Shown here: positions 1-9,368 of the stretch, one piece after another
Numbering within the stretch: position 1 is the first letter of the stretch
Layout: each line of letters begins with the position of its first letter
Source of the DNA: Paracoccus jeotgali
GTDB taxonomy: Bacteria; Pseudomonadota; Alphaproteobacteria; Rhodobacterales; Rhodobacteraceae
NCBI RefSeq assembly: GCF_002865605.1
Contig: NZ_CP025583.1
Span: 1,468,501 to 1,532,500, forward strand
DNA: 64,000 bases
Direction: 5' to 3'
Program-made: the position numbers and the translations under genes
Notes under the pieces: model-generated
The model's input: the letters and a program-made list of their open reading frames with translations, nothing else
What the model was told of the DNA's origin: nothing
Databases searched by the model: none

Positions 1-92
1 GGTCGAAGTTGCGGAATGGCACCCCTCGTTCCCGCCGCTTTGGGTGCAAATTCTCGGCAGACAAGCCGCGGAGGCTGCGCTAGCAATAACGC

Positions 93-617
93 ATGACGAT
101 GCCGCGCGCCAATAACCGCCTGCCCACTGATTTCGCCGCCGCGCTCGGCCATGCGGTGTCGGGCTTCGGCTTTCTGGAAGAGGCGCTGAAGCGGGCGATC
201 TTTTCGCTGTCGCTCGAAGGGCTGGGGAAAAAGCCCGACGACCGCGCGCTTGCGGCATTCCTGCAACGGATGGAAGAGATCGGCGACGACACCATGGGCA
301 CGCTGATCGACCAGTTTCTGGCCCAGGCGGGGCGTGCCAGGATCGCCGACCGCAAAGAGCTCGCCGCCGATCTGCGCCGCATCCGGCACAGCCGCAACCT
401 GCTGTGCCATGCCTCGTGGAAGGTCAGCCCGCGCAAGGACTACTGGCATCCCTCGTTCCTGAACACCCGCGGCGAGGTCTATCCCGACGATCTGTCCGTC
501 CCCGATCTGGACGCGATCCACGACCTGACGCTGGCCACCGCCGCCCGCATCATCGAGATCATGCGCGCCACCGGCATCGAGGGCGAGTGGCTGGGCGCCT
601 CGGGCGCGGTCGAATGA
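93..617 (+). CDS. HEPN-motif hypothetical protein
   Basis: I do not recognise a named family for this 174-residue protein. It looks mainly helical and soluble, with no signal peptide or membrane segment. Near residues 95-106 it reads RRIRHSRNLLCH, which contains R101-N102-x3-H106, the Rx4-6H arrangement of HEPN-domain RNases and HEPN-like proteins. The N-terminal stretch around residues 24-38 (FGFLEEALKRAIFSL) resembles the first long helix of such four-helix bundles. The start could equally be the ATG two codons later; no strong ribosome binding site decides it. It reads toward hom with a 90-base gap. No MNT-type antitoxin partner is visible, but the upstream side is cut by the window edge. 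RNase activity is inference only. Confidence 0.6.
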   Translation: MTMPRANNRLPTDFAAALGHAVSGFGFLEEALKRAIFSLSLEGLGKKPDDRALAAFLQRMEEIGDDTMGTLIDQFLAQAGRARIADRKELAADLRRIRHSRNLLCHASWKVSPRKDYWHPSFLNTRGEVYPDDLSVPDLDAIHDLTLATAARIIEIMRATGIEGEWLGASGAVE

Positions 618-707
618 GCCTAAGCCGTCCCCGCCCCGCCCGCGCTGCCGCGTTGCAACGCCCGCCCCGCCGCGCTAAGCAGCGCCCAATTCATGCAAGA
701 GGCTTTC

Positions 708-2000
708 ATGTCCGCCCCCATTCGGCTTGGCATTGCCGGGCTTGGCACCGTCGGGATCGGTGTCGTGAAGATCATCCAGAAGCACGCCGAGCTGCTGTCA
801 GCCCGCTGCGGATGCGAGATCGTCATCTCGGCCGTCAGCGCCCGCGACCGGCGCAAGAACCGCGATGCGGATGTCTCGGGCTATGCCTGGGTCGATGACC
901 CGCTGGAACTGGCCGCCCGCGACGATGTCGATGTCTTTGTCGAGCTGATCGGCGGCGATCACGGCGTCGCGCGCGAGGCGGTCGAACTGGCGCTGAAAAC
1001 CGGCAAGGACGTCGTCACCGCCAACAAGGCGCTGCTGGCGATGCACGGGCAAGAGCTGGCCGAACTGGCCGAGGAACAGGGCCGCGTCATCCGCTTCGAG
1101 GCCGCCGTCGCGGGCGGCATCCCGGTCATCAAGACGATGACGGAATCGCTGGCCGGGAACCGGATCAGCCGCATCATGGGGGTGATGAACGGCACCTGCA
1201 ATTACATCCTGACCCGGATGGAAAGCGCCGGTCTGCCTTACGAGACCGTCTTCGACGAGGCCCGGCGGCTGGGTTATCTCGAGGCCGATCCGCAGCTGGA
1301 CGTGGGCGGGATCGACGCGGCGCACAAGCTGGCGATCCTGTCCTCGATCGCCTTCGGCACCCGCGTCGCCTTTGACGGGGTCGAGATCGAGGGGATCGAG
1401 CGGATCAGCATCGACGACATCCACCGCGCCGCCGATATGGGCTATCGGATCAAGCTGCTGGGGGTCGCACAGATGACGGCGCGCGGGCTGGAACAGCGCA
1501 TGTCGCCCTGCCTGGTGCCCGCCGACAGCCCCCTTGGGCAGTTGCAGGGCGGCACCAACATGGTGGTGATCGAGGCCGACAGCGTCGGCCAACTGGTCCT
1601 GCGCGGGGCCGGCGCGGGCGAGGGGCCGACGGCCAGCGCGGTCATGTCCGACATCGTGGAACTGGCGCGCAAGGTCCGTGTCCCGGTCTTCGGCCAGCCC
1701 GCAGGCTCGCTGACCCGCGCGCAGCCTGCCCGCACGGCGGTTCCGGCGGCCTATTACCTGCGCCTCGCGCTGCTCGACAAGCCGGGCGCCTTGGCCAAGG
1801 TGGCGGCGGTGCTGGGCGATGCGGGGATCTCGATCCACCGGATGCGGCAATACGACCATCAGGGCGGCACCGCGCCGGTGCTGATCGTCACCCACAAGAC
1901 CACGCCCGAGGCCATCGACCACGCCATCGCCGAATTGCCCCGCACCGGCGTCATCGCCGCCGAGCCGGTGGAGCTGCGGATCGAAGAGGTGCAGAGCTAG
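708..2000 (+). CDS. hom: Homoserine dehydrogenase
   Basis: Catalyses NAD(P)H-dependent reduction of aspartate semialdehyde to homoserine, the branch point to threonine, methionine and isoleucine. The 430-residue protein has a Rossmann nucleotide loop GLGTVG at residues 11-16, the central catalytic domain with the MGVMNGTCNYILT segment, and a C-terminal ACT domain from about residue 350 (LALLDKPGALAKVAAVLGD), which normally senses threonine. I chose the ATG at 708 rather than 693 because AAGAGG sits six bases before it. Length and domain order are those of the usual monofunctional enzyme. The gene stands alone; the polyamine-type ABC operon converges on it from the right. No riboswitch or attenuator was seen in the 90-base leader. 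Confidence 0.95.
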   Translation: MSAPIRLGIAGLGTVGIGVVKIIQKHAELLSARCGCEIVISAVSARDRRKNRDADVSGYAWVDDPLELAARDDVDVFVELIGGDHGVAREAVELALKTGKDVVTANKALLAMHGQELAELAEEQGRVIRFEAAVAGGIPVIKTMTESLAGNRISRIMGVMNGTCNYILTRMESAGLPYETVFDEARRLGYLEADPQLDVGGIDAAHKLAILSSIAFGTRVAFDGVEIEGIERISIDDIHRAADMGYRIKLLGVAQMTARGLEQRMSPCLVPADSPLGQLQGGTNMVVIEADSVGQLVLRGAGAGEGPTASAVMSDIVELARKVRVPVFGQPAGSLTRAQPARTAVPAAYYLRLALLDKPGALAKVAAVLGDAGISIHRMRQYDHQGGTAPVLIVTHKTTPEAIDHAIAELPRTGVIAAEPVELRIEEVQS

Positions 2001-2177
2001 GCGCGCGCGCTGCTTTGGTGCGCCAGCCGACGTGCCGTGCCGGCCTTTCTACGCGGCCGAACAGTTCCTTCGCGGCCAAGCGCCCGGCCTGACAGCTTGC
2101 CCGGCTGATCCCTTGGCTGCGGCTGACGCGCCTGCGCCGCGTCCCGGTGCGACGTGAGCGGCTTGCTGCCTGCCCCC

Positions 2178-3374
2178 CTACCTGAACAGGATCAGGCTCG
2201 CCGGGGACCAGCCGATGCTGGCGCGGGTGCCGACATCGGGGATGTCGCGGCCAAAGACGTTGCGCATCGAGATCCGCACCGGCTCGGATTTGGTGCCGTC
2301 CTCTTCGTCGATGCGGACGTCGTAATAGGTCATGTCGCCGTAATAGACGACCTCGTCGATGACCCCGCCATTCTGCCGCGGCGCGGTCTGGGGCTGGCCT
2401 TCTGGGAAGATGCTGACCGCCTCGGGGCGGAAGCCGATCATCGGCGGGGCGCCCGGCTCGTCATGGCGGGCGACGCGGCTTTCGGGGATCTCGATCTCGC
2501 CCAGACCTTCGACATCGACATGGATCACGCCCTCGCCTTCGGACAGGATCGTCGCGGGCAGGAAGTTCATCACCCCGATGAAATCCGCGACGCGCCGGTC
2601 GACGGGGCGGGAATACAGCGACTCCGGCTCGTCAAGCTGCGCGATCTGGCCTTCGAACATTACCGCGATGCGGTCAGACATGACCAGCGCCTCTTCCTGA
2701 TCGTGAGTGACCAGAACGAAGGTGATGCCGACCTGACGCTGCAGCTTGATCAGCTCGACCTGCATCTGCTCGCGCATCTTGCGGTCCAGCGCCGAAAGCG
2801 GCTCGTCCAGCAGCAGCACCTTGGGCTTAAGGATCAGCGCCCGCGCCAGGGCCACACGCTGCCGCTGTCCGCCCGACAGCGCATGGGCACGGCGCTTGCC
2901 ATAGCCGGTCAGCCCGACCATCTTCAGCGCCTCTTCGACGGCGGCGTCCTTTTCGGCGCGCGGGCGCGGGTCGCGGCGCAGGCCGAAGGCGACGTTCTCA
3001 GCCACGCTCAGATGCGGAAAGATGGCGTAGGACTGGAACACCATGTTGGTCGGGCGCTTGTTCGCCGGCACCCGCGCCATGTCCTTGTCGTCGATCAGCA
3101 CGACCCCGGACGAGATCCCCTCGAACCCCGCGATTGTGCGCAGCAGCGTCGTCTTGCCACAGCCCGACGGCCCGAGAAGCGAGAAGAACTCACCCTCGCG
3201 GATGGTCAGGTCGATGCCGCGCAGGGCGTGATAGTCGCCATAATATTTGTGCAGGTCGCGGCATTCGATCATCGGTCTCGCCGCCTGCAACTCCGCATAG
3301 CGCGTGGCCGATTTCGCCTTGCGCGGCGAGCGGACCGGCGCGGCGGTGGTCGGGATGCGGTTGGAATCGTTCAC
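2178..3374 (-). CDS. Polyamine-type ABC transporter ATP-binding protein
   Basis: ATPase of a spermidine/putrescine-family (PotA-like) importer. The 398-residue protein has Walker A GPSGCGKTT at 68-76, the signature LSGGQRQR at 166-173, Walker B LLLDEP at 187-192 and a C-terminal TOBE-type regulatory region after about residue 300. There is an extra basic N-terminal stretch of roughly 34 residues before the ABC domain starts (MIECRDLHKYYG). Its ATG overlaps the stop of the upstream permease gene by four bases, so the three ABC genes form a tightly coupled operon read leftward. Substrate is inferred from the family (polyamines; related systems take other cations or opines). No periplasmic binding protein gene lies in the operon. 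Confidence 0.9.
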   Translation of the reverse strand: MNDSNRIPTTAAPVRSPRKAKSATRYAELQAARPMIECRDLHKYYGDYHALRGIDLTIREGEFFSLLGPSGCGKTTLLRTIAGFEGISSGVVLIDDKDMARVPANKRPTNMVFQSYAIFPHLSVAENVAFGLRRDPRPRAEKDAAVEEALKMVGLTGYGKRRAHALSGGQRQRVALARALILKPKVLLLDEPLSALDRKMREQMQVELIKLQRQVGITFVLVTHDQEEALVMSDRIAVMFEGQIAQLDEPESLYSRPVDRRVADFIGVMNFLPATILSEGEGVIHVDVEGLGEIEIPESRVARHDEPGAPPMIGFRPEAVSIFPEGQPQTAPRQNGGVIDEVVYYGDMTYYDVRIDEEDGTKSEPVRISMRNVFGRDIPDVGTRASIGWSPASLILFR

Positions 3375-4177
3375 AGGAAACCCCCATGGCCTTGCCGGCC
3401 GGTCCGTGCCGCGCCGCGGCGGCGGAAATATTCGGCTGCGGTCAGCAGCAGGATCGACATCAGCACCAGCACCGTCCCCAGCGCCATGATGACCGGGATC
3501 GCCTTGGGAAAGCGCAGCTGGCTGAAAATATAGGTCGGCAGCGTCGGCTCGTTCCCGGCGAGGAAGAACGCGATGATGAATTCATCCAGCGAGATGGTGA
3601 AGCTCATCAACAGGGCCGAGATGATGCCCGGCATGACCAGCGGCAGGATCACCAGCCGAAACGCGCTGAACCGCGTCTCGCCCAGATCCTGCGCGGCCTC
3701 TTCCAGCGATTTGTCGAGGCTGTTGAAGGCGGTGGTCAGGATCGCAATCGCGTAAGGCAGGCAGATCAGCGTGTGGCCCACGATCACGGTCAGGACCGAC
3801 AGCTCGACCCCGATGGCCAGCAGCACGACCAGCAGCGACATGGCCACAATGATCTCGGGCAGCACCAGCGGCAGCATGATCAGCCCCATGATGCCGGTCT
3901 TGGCCGGAAAGTTGTAGCGCGTCGAGGCCCGCGCGGCGAACACCCCCAAGGCCGTCGCCAGCACCGCCGAACTGACCGCGATGGTCAGCGAGTTGAAGAA
4001 GGCGCGGCGCAGCGTCGGGTTGGCCCACATCTGCGCGAACCAGTCGGTGGTGAACCCCTTCAGCGGAAAGGCGATGATCGTGCCAGAGTTGAAGGCAAAC
4101 ACCGGCAGCAGCGCGATCGGCGCATACAGAAACAGCAGGTAGATCAGCGAATAGATGCGCAGCCCGTTGCCCCTCAT
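3371..4177 (-). CDS. Polyamine-type ABC transporter permease (PotC-like)
   Basis: Inner-membrane permease of the same importer, 268 residues. It starts MRGNGLRIYSLIYLLFLYAP and has about six hydrophobic segments. The EAA loop that docks on the ATPase is clear (EEAAQDLGETRFSAFRLVIL followed by PLVMPG). I chose the ATG at 4177 because it overlaps the previous stop as TGATG; longer upstream reading in this frame gives Arg/Asp-rich non-membrane sequence and is a shadow of the upstream permease. It ends in a four-base overlap with the ATPase gene. The PotC assignment rests on its place after the PotB-like gene and on the short N-terminus. Confidence 0.88.
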   Translation of the reverse strand: MRGNGLRIYSLIYLLFLYAPIALLPVFAFNSGTIIAFPLKGFTTDWFAQMWANPTLRRAFFNSLTIAVSSAVLATALGVFAARASTRYNFPAKTGIMGLIMLPLVLPEIIVAMSLLVVLLAIGVELSVLTVIVGHTLICLPYAIAILTTAFNSLDKSLEEAAQDLGETRFSAFRLVILPLVMPGIISALLMSFTISLDEFIIAFFLAGNEPTLPTYIFSQLRFPKAIPVIMALGTVLVLMSILLLTAAEYFRRRGAARTGRQGHGGFL

Positions 4178-5049
4178 CACGACCTCACCCTGAGAAAGCG
4201 GCGGTTGAGCAGCAGGAACAGGACGCTGAGGATCGCCACGATCAGCATCGCCGTCACCGCGACCGCCGAACCAAGCGGCCGGTTGTCCAGCGCAAGCATC
4301 TGTTTTTGCACCATATTGGCGATCATCGGGATCTTGCCGCCGCCGATGAGTTCCGGCGTGACATAGTCGCCGATGGTCGGGATGAACACGATCAGCGAGG
4401 CCGCGATCACCCCCGGCATGGCCAGCGGCAGCGTCACCCGCCAAAAGGTCATCATCCGCGATTCGCCCAGATCCCGCCCCGCTTCCAGCAGCGAGCGGTC
4501 GATCTTTTCCAGCGCCACATAGATCGGCAGGATCGCAAAGGGCGCATAGGCATGGGCCAGCGTGATGACCATCGCCTGCACGTTGAAGAGCAGGAACGAC
4601 AGCGGCTCGTCGATGACGCCGATCCCGGTCAGGGTGGCGTTGATGACGCCGTTATGGCCCAGGATCACCTTCCACAGGAACACCCGGATCAGATAGGAGG
4701 TCCAGAACGGGATGGTGATCAGAAAGATCCACAGCGCCTTGCGTTCCGGCGGCACGACGAAGGACAGGAAATAGGCCACCGGAAAGGCCAGCAGCACCGT
4801 CGCCGCCGTCACCGCCAGGGCCACCCACAGCGAGCGCAGCAGGATCTTGTGAAAGACCGGATCGCTCAGCACCGCGCGGTAATTCTCGAAGGTGAATTCG
4901 TGAATCACCTCCAGATAGCCGTCGCGGAAGAACGAATAGGCCAGAATCGTCGCCAGCGGTGCGGCCAGCACCAGCACGGCATAGATCAGCGGCGGCGAGA
5001 CCATCGTCAGACCCTGACGCGCCTCGGTATCGATGCGGGGTGCTGACAT
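4177..5049 (-). CDS. Polyamine-type ABC transporter permease (PotB-like)
   Basis: First gene of the three-gene ABC operon. The 290-residue membrane protein has about six transmembrane segments, the first at roughly residues 18-40. It has the EAA docking motif near residues 190-215 (EAGRDLGESRMMTFWRVTLP) typical of PotB-like permeases. Its stop overlaps the next start by one base. Upstream is a 217-base divergent gap shared with the TakP-like receptor gene. In most such operons a PotD/PotF-like binding protein gene is next to the permeases; here it is missing, so either an unlinked receptor serves the complex or the family assignment of the neighbour hides an unusual pairing. Confidence 0.88.
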   Translation of the reverse strand: MSAPRIDTEARQGLTMVSPPLIYAVLVLAAPLATILAYSFFRDGYLEVIHEFTFENYRAVLSDPVFHKILLRSLWVALAVTAATVLLAFPVAYFLSFVVPPERKALWIFLITIPFWTSYLIRVFLWKVILGHNGVINATLTGIGVIDEPLSFLLFNVQAMVITLAHAYAPFAILPIYVALEKIDRSLLEAGRDLGESRMMTFWRVTLPLAMPGVIAASLIVFIPTIGDYVTPELIGGGKIPMIANMVQKQMLALDNRPLGSAVAVTAMLIVAILSVLFLLLNRRFLRVRS

Positions 5050-5218
5050 CGTCTCTCCCTGTGGCAGACTTGCGGACCAAGCCTTTCGGGCAACTCTATA
5101 ATCGGATCGGTGGATTTGAAAAGCCGCTTTGCCCGATCATGGCGGGGCGGTCGCCTGCCTTGGCTTTCAGGGCAGGTGGGCGCCTTTCATCTCGACAGAT
5201 CGCTGCGTGCATGCTTGA

Positions 5219-6391
<1,173 letters not shown>

Positions 6392-6414
6392 GCCGCGGCC
6401 TGTCGTGACGGTTG

Positions 6415-6440
6415 CGGGGCGCCTTCGGGCGCCCCGTTTT
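6415..6440 (+). terminator. Rho-independent terminator after takP-like gene
   Basis: A nine-base-pair GC stem (6415-6423 with 6428-6436) closes a TTCG tetraloop and is followed by TTTT. It sits 24 bases after the stop codon and reads on the plus strand. This separates the receptor transcript from rplY. Confidence 0.85.
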
Positions 6441-6551
6441 GCTGTGGGCCTGCCCGGCCCGTTCCCCCTTTTCAAACCGCACCGATGCTGCTATGCGCGC
6501 GGCTTCGGCCTCACCCTTGGAGGAGGCCGCCAATCGTGAAAGGAACACATC

Positions 6552-7196
6552 ATGGCCAAAGAGATCCCAGATCTGGTGGCCGAGGCACGCACGGGGACAG
6601 GCAAGGGGGCCGCCCGTCAAGCTCGCCGTAACGGCAAGGTGCCCGGAATCGTTTATGGCGACCACAAGGACCCGGTCGCAATCCAGTTCGACTTCAACCA
6701 GTTGCTGACCAAGCTGCGCGCCGGTCGGTTCCTGTCCACGCTGTGGAACCTGAAGGTCGAAGGGCAGGAAGACGTCCGCGTCATCTGCCGCGGCGTTCAG
6801 AAGGATGTCGTGAAGGATCTGCCGACGCATATCGACTTCATGCGCCTGCGCCGCACGTCCAAGATCAACCTGTTCATTCAGGTCGATTTCATCAACCAGG
6901 ACAAATGCCCGGCGCTGAAGCGCGGCGGCACGCTGGTGACGGTCCGTCCCGAGGTCGAACTGATGGTGACCGCGGGCGATATCCCGGAAAGCATCGTGGT
7001 CGATCTGGAGGGCCGCCAGATCGGCGAGACCATCCACATCAGCGACGTGACCCTGCCCGAGGGCGCGGTTCCGGTGACCGACCGGAACTTCGTGATCGCG
7101 AACCTCGCGGCGCCGTCGGCGCTGCTGTCCGAAGAGGGCGCCGAAGAAGCCGAAGCCCCCGAGGTCGAGGCGGAAGCCGAAGCCCCGGAAGCCTGA
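6552..7196 (+). CDS. rplY: 50S ribosomal protein L25 (general stress protein Ctc type)
   Basis: Binds 5S rRNA in the large ribosomal subunit. The 214-residue protein is the long, two-domain CTC form: an N-terminal L25 domain ([20 protein letters not shown], then [11 protein letters not shown]) and a C-terminal beta domain. It ends in an acidic Glu/Ala-rich tail ([20 protein letters not shown]) common in alphaproteobacterial homologues. The start follows AAAGGAAC. In many genomes pth follows rplY; here the next gene is a convergent SufU-like gene instead. A terminator follows the stop. Confidence 0.95.
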   Translation: MAKEIPDLVAEARTGTGKGAARQARRNGKVPGIVYGDHKDPVAIQFDFNQLLTKLRAGRFLSTLWNLKVEGQEDVRVICRGVQKDVVKDLPTHIDFMRLRRTSKINLFIQVDFINQDKCPALKRGGTLVTVRPEVELMVTAGDIPESIVVDLEGRQIGETIHISDVTLPEGAVPVTDRNFVIANLAAPSALLSEEGAEEAEAPEVEAEAEAPEA

Positions 7197-7215
7197 TCTT
7201 CCGGCAGAAACGAAC

Positions 7216-7242
7216 AGGGCGGTGCCTGGCACCGCCCTTTTT
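7216..7242 (+). terminator. Rho-independent terminator after rplY
   Basis: A nine-base-pair stem, AGGGCGGTG (7216-7224) with CACCGCCCT (7230-7238), has a five-base loop and runs into TTTTT. It lies 19 bases past the rplY stop, in the convergent gap with the SufU-like gene. Confidence 0.88.
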
Positions 7243-7273
7243 CATTGGGGAATGGCTTTCGCCGGGTGCCGGA

Positions 7274-7741
7274 TCAGCCGCGCGCGTCCCGCGCCCCGTC
7301 AGCCGCCTCGGCGCAGGCGTCGATGGCATCGACCGCCGCCTGCCAGGCCAGCAGGATCGAGGCATGGCGATTGGGATAATCCCGCGCCGGGATCAGCGCC
7401 TCAAGTCCGGCGAAAGGTGCGTCGGGGACGGGCCCTTCCTCGCGCAGCATCTTTTCCAGCTGCTCGGTCGCGCGGGCGAGATCCTCGCGGCTCGCACCCA
7501 GCACCGCCTGCCCCAGCACCCCGGCCGAGGCCTGCCCCAGCGCGCAGGCCCGCACCTCTTGTCCGAACCCGGCGATCCGCCCCTCCTTCAGCCGCACATG
7601 CGCCGTCACCGTCGAGCCGCATTGCGGCGAGCGTTTCATCGCGCTTCCCTGCGCGTCGGGCAGCGGCCCCAGATGCGGAATATCGGCAGCAAGCGCCAGG
7701 ATCCGCTTGGAGTAGAGCTGCATCATGTCAGCGTCGGCCAT
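7274..7741 (-). CDS. SufU/IscU-like scaffold protein with changed metal site
   Basis: Member of the NifU N-terminal/SufU family, 155 residues, opening MQLYSKRILALAAD from residue 7. In these proteins three cysteines and an aspartate hold zinc or a nascent iron-sulfur cluster and accept sulfur from SufS. Here C41 (PQCGST) and C66 (RACALGQAS) are kept. The aspartate two residues after the first cysteine is Ser43. The position of the third cysteine, five residues before the conserved Trp, is Ser128 (NRHASILLAW). A cysteine at 143 lies elsewhere. Sulfur acceptance on the usual site is therefore doubtful. No suf or isc genes are nearby. It is divergent from hisI with a 58-base gap. The true start may be Met6 or Met7. 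Confidence 0.85.
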   Translation of the reverse strand: MADADMMQLYSKRILALAADIPHLGPLPDAQGSAMKRSPQCGSTVTAHVRLKEGRIAGFGQEVRACALGQASAGVLGQAVLGASREDLARATEQLEKMLREEGPVPDAPFAGLEALIPARDYPNRHASILLAWQAAVDAIDACAEAADGARDARG

Positions 7742-7799
7742 GGTTTCCCCCGCGTCGTTCTCGGTCTAGATAGGGATCCGACAAGCGAAAGGAAAGCCG

Positions 7800-8165
7800 A
7801 TGTTCGATCCCGCGACGCTGCGCTATGACGTCAACGGGCTGATCCCGGCCATCGCCCAGGACGCCGAGACCGGCGAGGTGCTGATGCTGGCCTGGATGAA
7901 CGCCGAGGCGGTGGTGCGCACACTGGACAGCGGCCGCGTCACCTATTGGTCGCGCTCGCGGCAGGCGTTGTGGGTCAAGGGCGAGACGTCCGGTCACGTC
8001 CAGAACCTGCGCGAGATGCGGCTCGATTGCGACCGAGATTGCCTGCTGCTGCTGATCGACCAGACCGGCCCGGCCTGCCACACCAACCGGCGGTCCTGCT
8101 TCTATACTGCCCTGCGCGACGGGGACGAGGTCGAAATCATGGCGCCGATGCCGACCACCGCCTGA
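7800..8165 (+). CDS. hisI: Phosphoribosyl-AMP cyclohydrolase
   Basis: Third step of histidine biosynthesis, opening the adenine ring of phosphoribosyl-AMP. The 121-residue protein is the monofunctional type with no HisE fusion. It shows MLAWMNAEA, the substrate segment [19 protein letters not shown], and the metal-binding pattern [14 protein letters not shown] followed by CHT and [15 protein letters not shown] precedes the ATG. No other his gene is in the window. The small membrane protein gene follows after 85 bases. Confidence 0.95.
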   Translation: MFDPATLRYDVNGLIPAIAQDAETGEVLMLAWMNAEAVVRTLDSGRVTYWSRSRQALWVKGETSGHVQNLREMRLDCDRDCLLLLIDQTGPACHTNRRSCFYTALRDGDEVEIMAPMPTTA

Positions 8166-8250
8166 TCTTGTTGGAATATTAATCTCTGCGTGCTGTGATC
8201 GCCCCGTCAACTCATGCGGCCGTGCGCCGCCAAGGGAACGGGATCGAAAA

Positions 8251-8508
8251 TTGCAGGATTTCTTCATTGTCTGGGCCGAAAAGCTCATCACCGTGTTCGT
8301 CGTCGTGGCGCTGATCGCCGTCGGCGGGGCCGGGCTGTTCATGATGCTTTCGAACACGCCCGAGGGTGGATTCTTCATGGGGCTGATGGCGATGCTCTTC
8401 GGCGCGCTTTATGTCGTGATCGTCGCGGGCGTCATGTTCGTGGCCTTCGGCATCTATCGCAACACGCTGGAGACGAACCGCCTGCTGGCCGAATTGCTGC
8501 GACGCTAG
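8251..8508 (+). CDS. Small two-helix membrane protein, unknown function
   Basis: An 85-residue protein that starts at a TTG preceded by AAGGGAACGGGA. Two hydrophobic segments, about residues 12-32 (ITVFVVVALIAVGGAGLFMM) and 42-67 (FFMGLMAMLFGALYVVIVAG), are followed by a short charged tail ([18 protein letters not shown]). I do not recognise the family. It overlaps the end of the convergent gluQ gene by four bases. A reading frame free of stops with two clean membrane segments and a basic tail supports it as real, but the weak start codon keeps confidence moderate. Confidence 0.6.
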   Translation: MQDFFIVWAEKLITVFVVVALIAVGGAGLFMMLSNTPEGGFFMGLMAMLFGALYVVIVAGVMFVAFGIYRNTLETNRLLAELLRR

Positions 8509-9368
8509 GTGCCGATGGGCTGCAGCATCTGACGAACCTCCGCCGGGGTGACGCCCGCCTCGCGCAGCGCGCGCAGAGATCTGGCGTTGTCGCGCTTGGC
8601 CAGACGCTTGCCATCCTCGTCTCGGATCAGCCGGTGGTGGCGGTAGCGGGGCTGCGGCAGGTCCAGCAGCGCCTGCAGCAGAACGTGGATCCAGCTCGCC
8701 TCGGCCAGATCCTGCCCGCGCGTGACCAGCGTGATCTCCTGCGCCGCGTCGTCGACCACGACCGACAGATGATAGGACGTCCCCATCCCCCGCCGCGCCA
8801 GCACCACATCGCCGATGCCCGACAGAAACGCCGCGCGGGACAGATGCTGCGGCCGGCTATCATGCAGGCTCAGCCGCTCAACCCCCAGCAGGTCAAAGGC
8901 GGCGGAAGCGTCCAGCCGGATCGCCTCATCGCCCGTCAGGCCGCGCACCGGGCGCCCGCGACAGCTGCCGGGATAGACCAGCCCGTCGGGCCCGAGGATC
9001 GGCGCGCCTTCCTGCGGAGCCGACAGCGCCGCGCGAATATCGCCCCGCGTGCAACTGCAGGGATAGGTGACGCCCATCCCCGTCAGCCGGTCGAGCGCCG
9101 CCGCATAAGCGTCCAGCCGGTCGGACTGCCGCATGACCGGCTGCGGCCAGTCGAGGCCCAGCCAGTGCAGATCGTCATAGATCGCCCTTTCAAACTCGGC
9201 GCTGCATCTCTCGCGGTCGATATCCTCGATCCGCAGCAGGAACGCGCCCGGTGACGCGGCCTGCGCGGCAAAAAGCGCCGCATAGGCGTGCCCCAGATGC
9301 AAAAGCCCGGTAGGCGAGGGCGCGAAGCGGGTGCGGATGGTGGCGTCGGTTACTGCGCCGCCAGCCAT
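8505..9368 (-). CDS. gluQ: Glutamyl-Q tRNA(Asp) synthetase
   Basis: Attaches glutamate to the queuosine base in the anticodon of tRNA(Asp). The 287-residue protein is a truncated glutamyl-tRNA synthetase catalytic core. It has the class I signature around residues 14-32 ([19 protein letters not shown]), a degenerate KMSKS equivalent (GKRLAKRDN), and no anticodon-binding domain. Zinc ligands are the CSC near residue 105 and the SC of YPGSC. Its start overlaps the end of trmFO by 19 bases, so the two tRNA-modification genes are coupled. Confidence 0.93.
   Translation of the reverse strand: MAGGAVTDATIRTRFAPSPTGLLHLGHAYAALFAAQAASPGAFLLRIEDIDRERCSAEFERAIYDDLHWLGLDWPQPVMRQSDRLDAYAAALDRLTGMGVTYPCSCTRGDIRAALSAPQEGAPILGPDGLVYPGSCRGRPVRGLTGDEAIRLDASAAFDLLGVERLSLHDSRPQHLSRAAFLSGIGDVVLARRGMGTSYHLSVVVDDAAQEITLVTRGQDLAEASWIHVLLQALLDLPQPRYRHHRLIRDEDGKRLAKRDNARSLRALREAGVTPAEVRQMLQPIGT

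Noticed and set aside
642..685. GCGCTGC/GCAGCGC inverted repeat before hom as an attenuator
   Set aside because: A seven-base stem with a 30-base loop in GC-rich DNA is expected by chance.
5097..5102. TATAAT on the plus strand in the ABC/TakP divergent gap
   Set aside because: A perfect -10 hexamer, but no -35 element at 15-19 bases; the nearest TTGCGG is 21 bases away.
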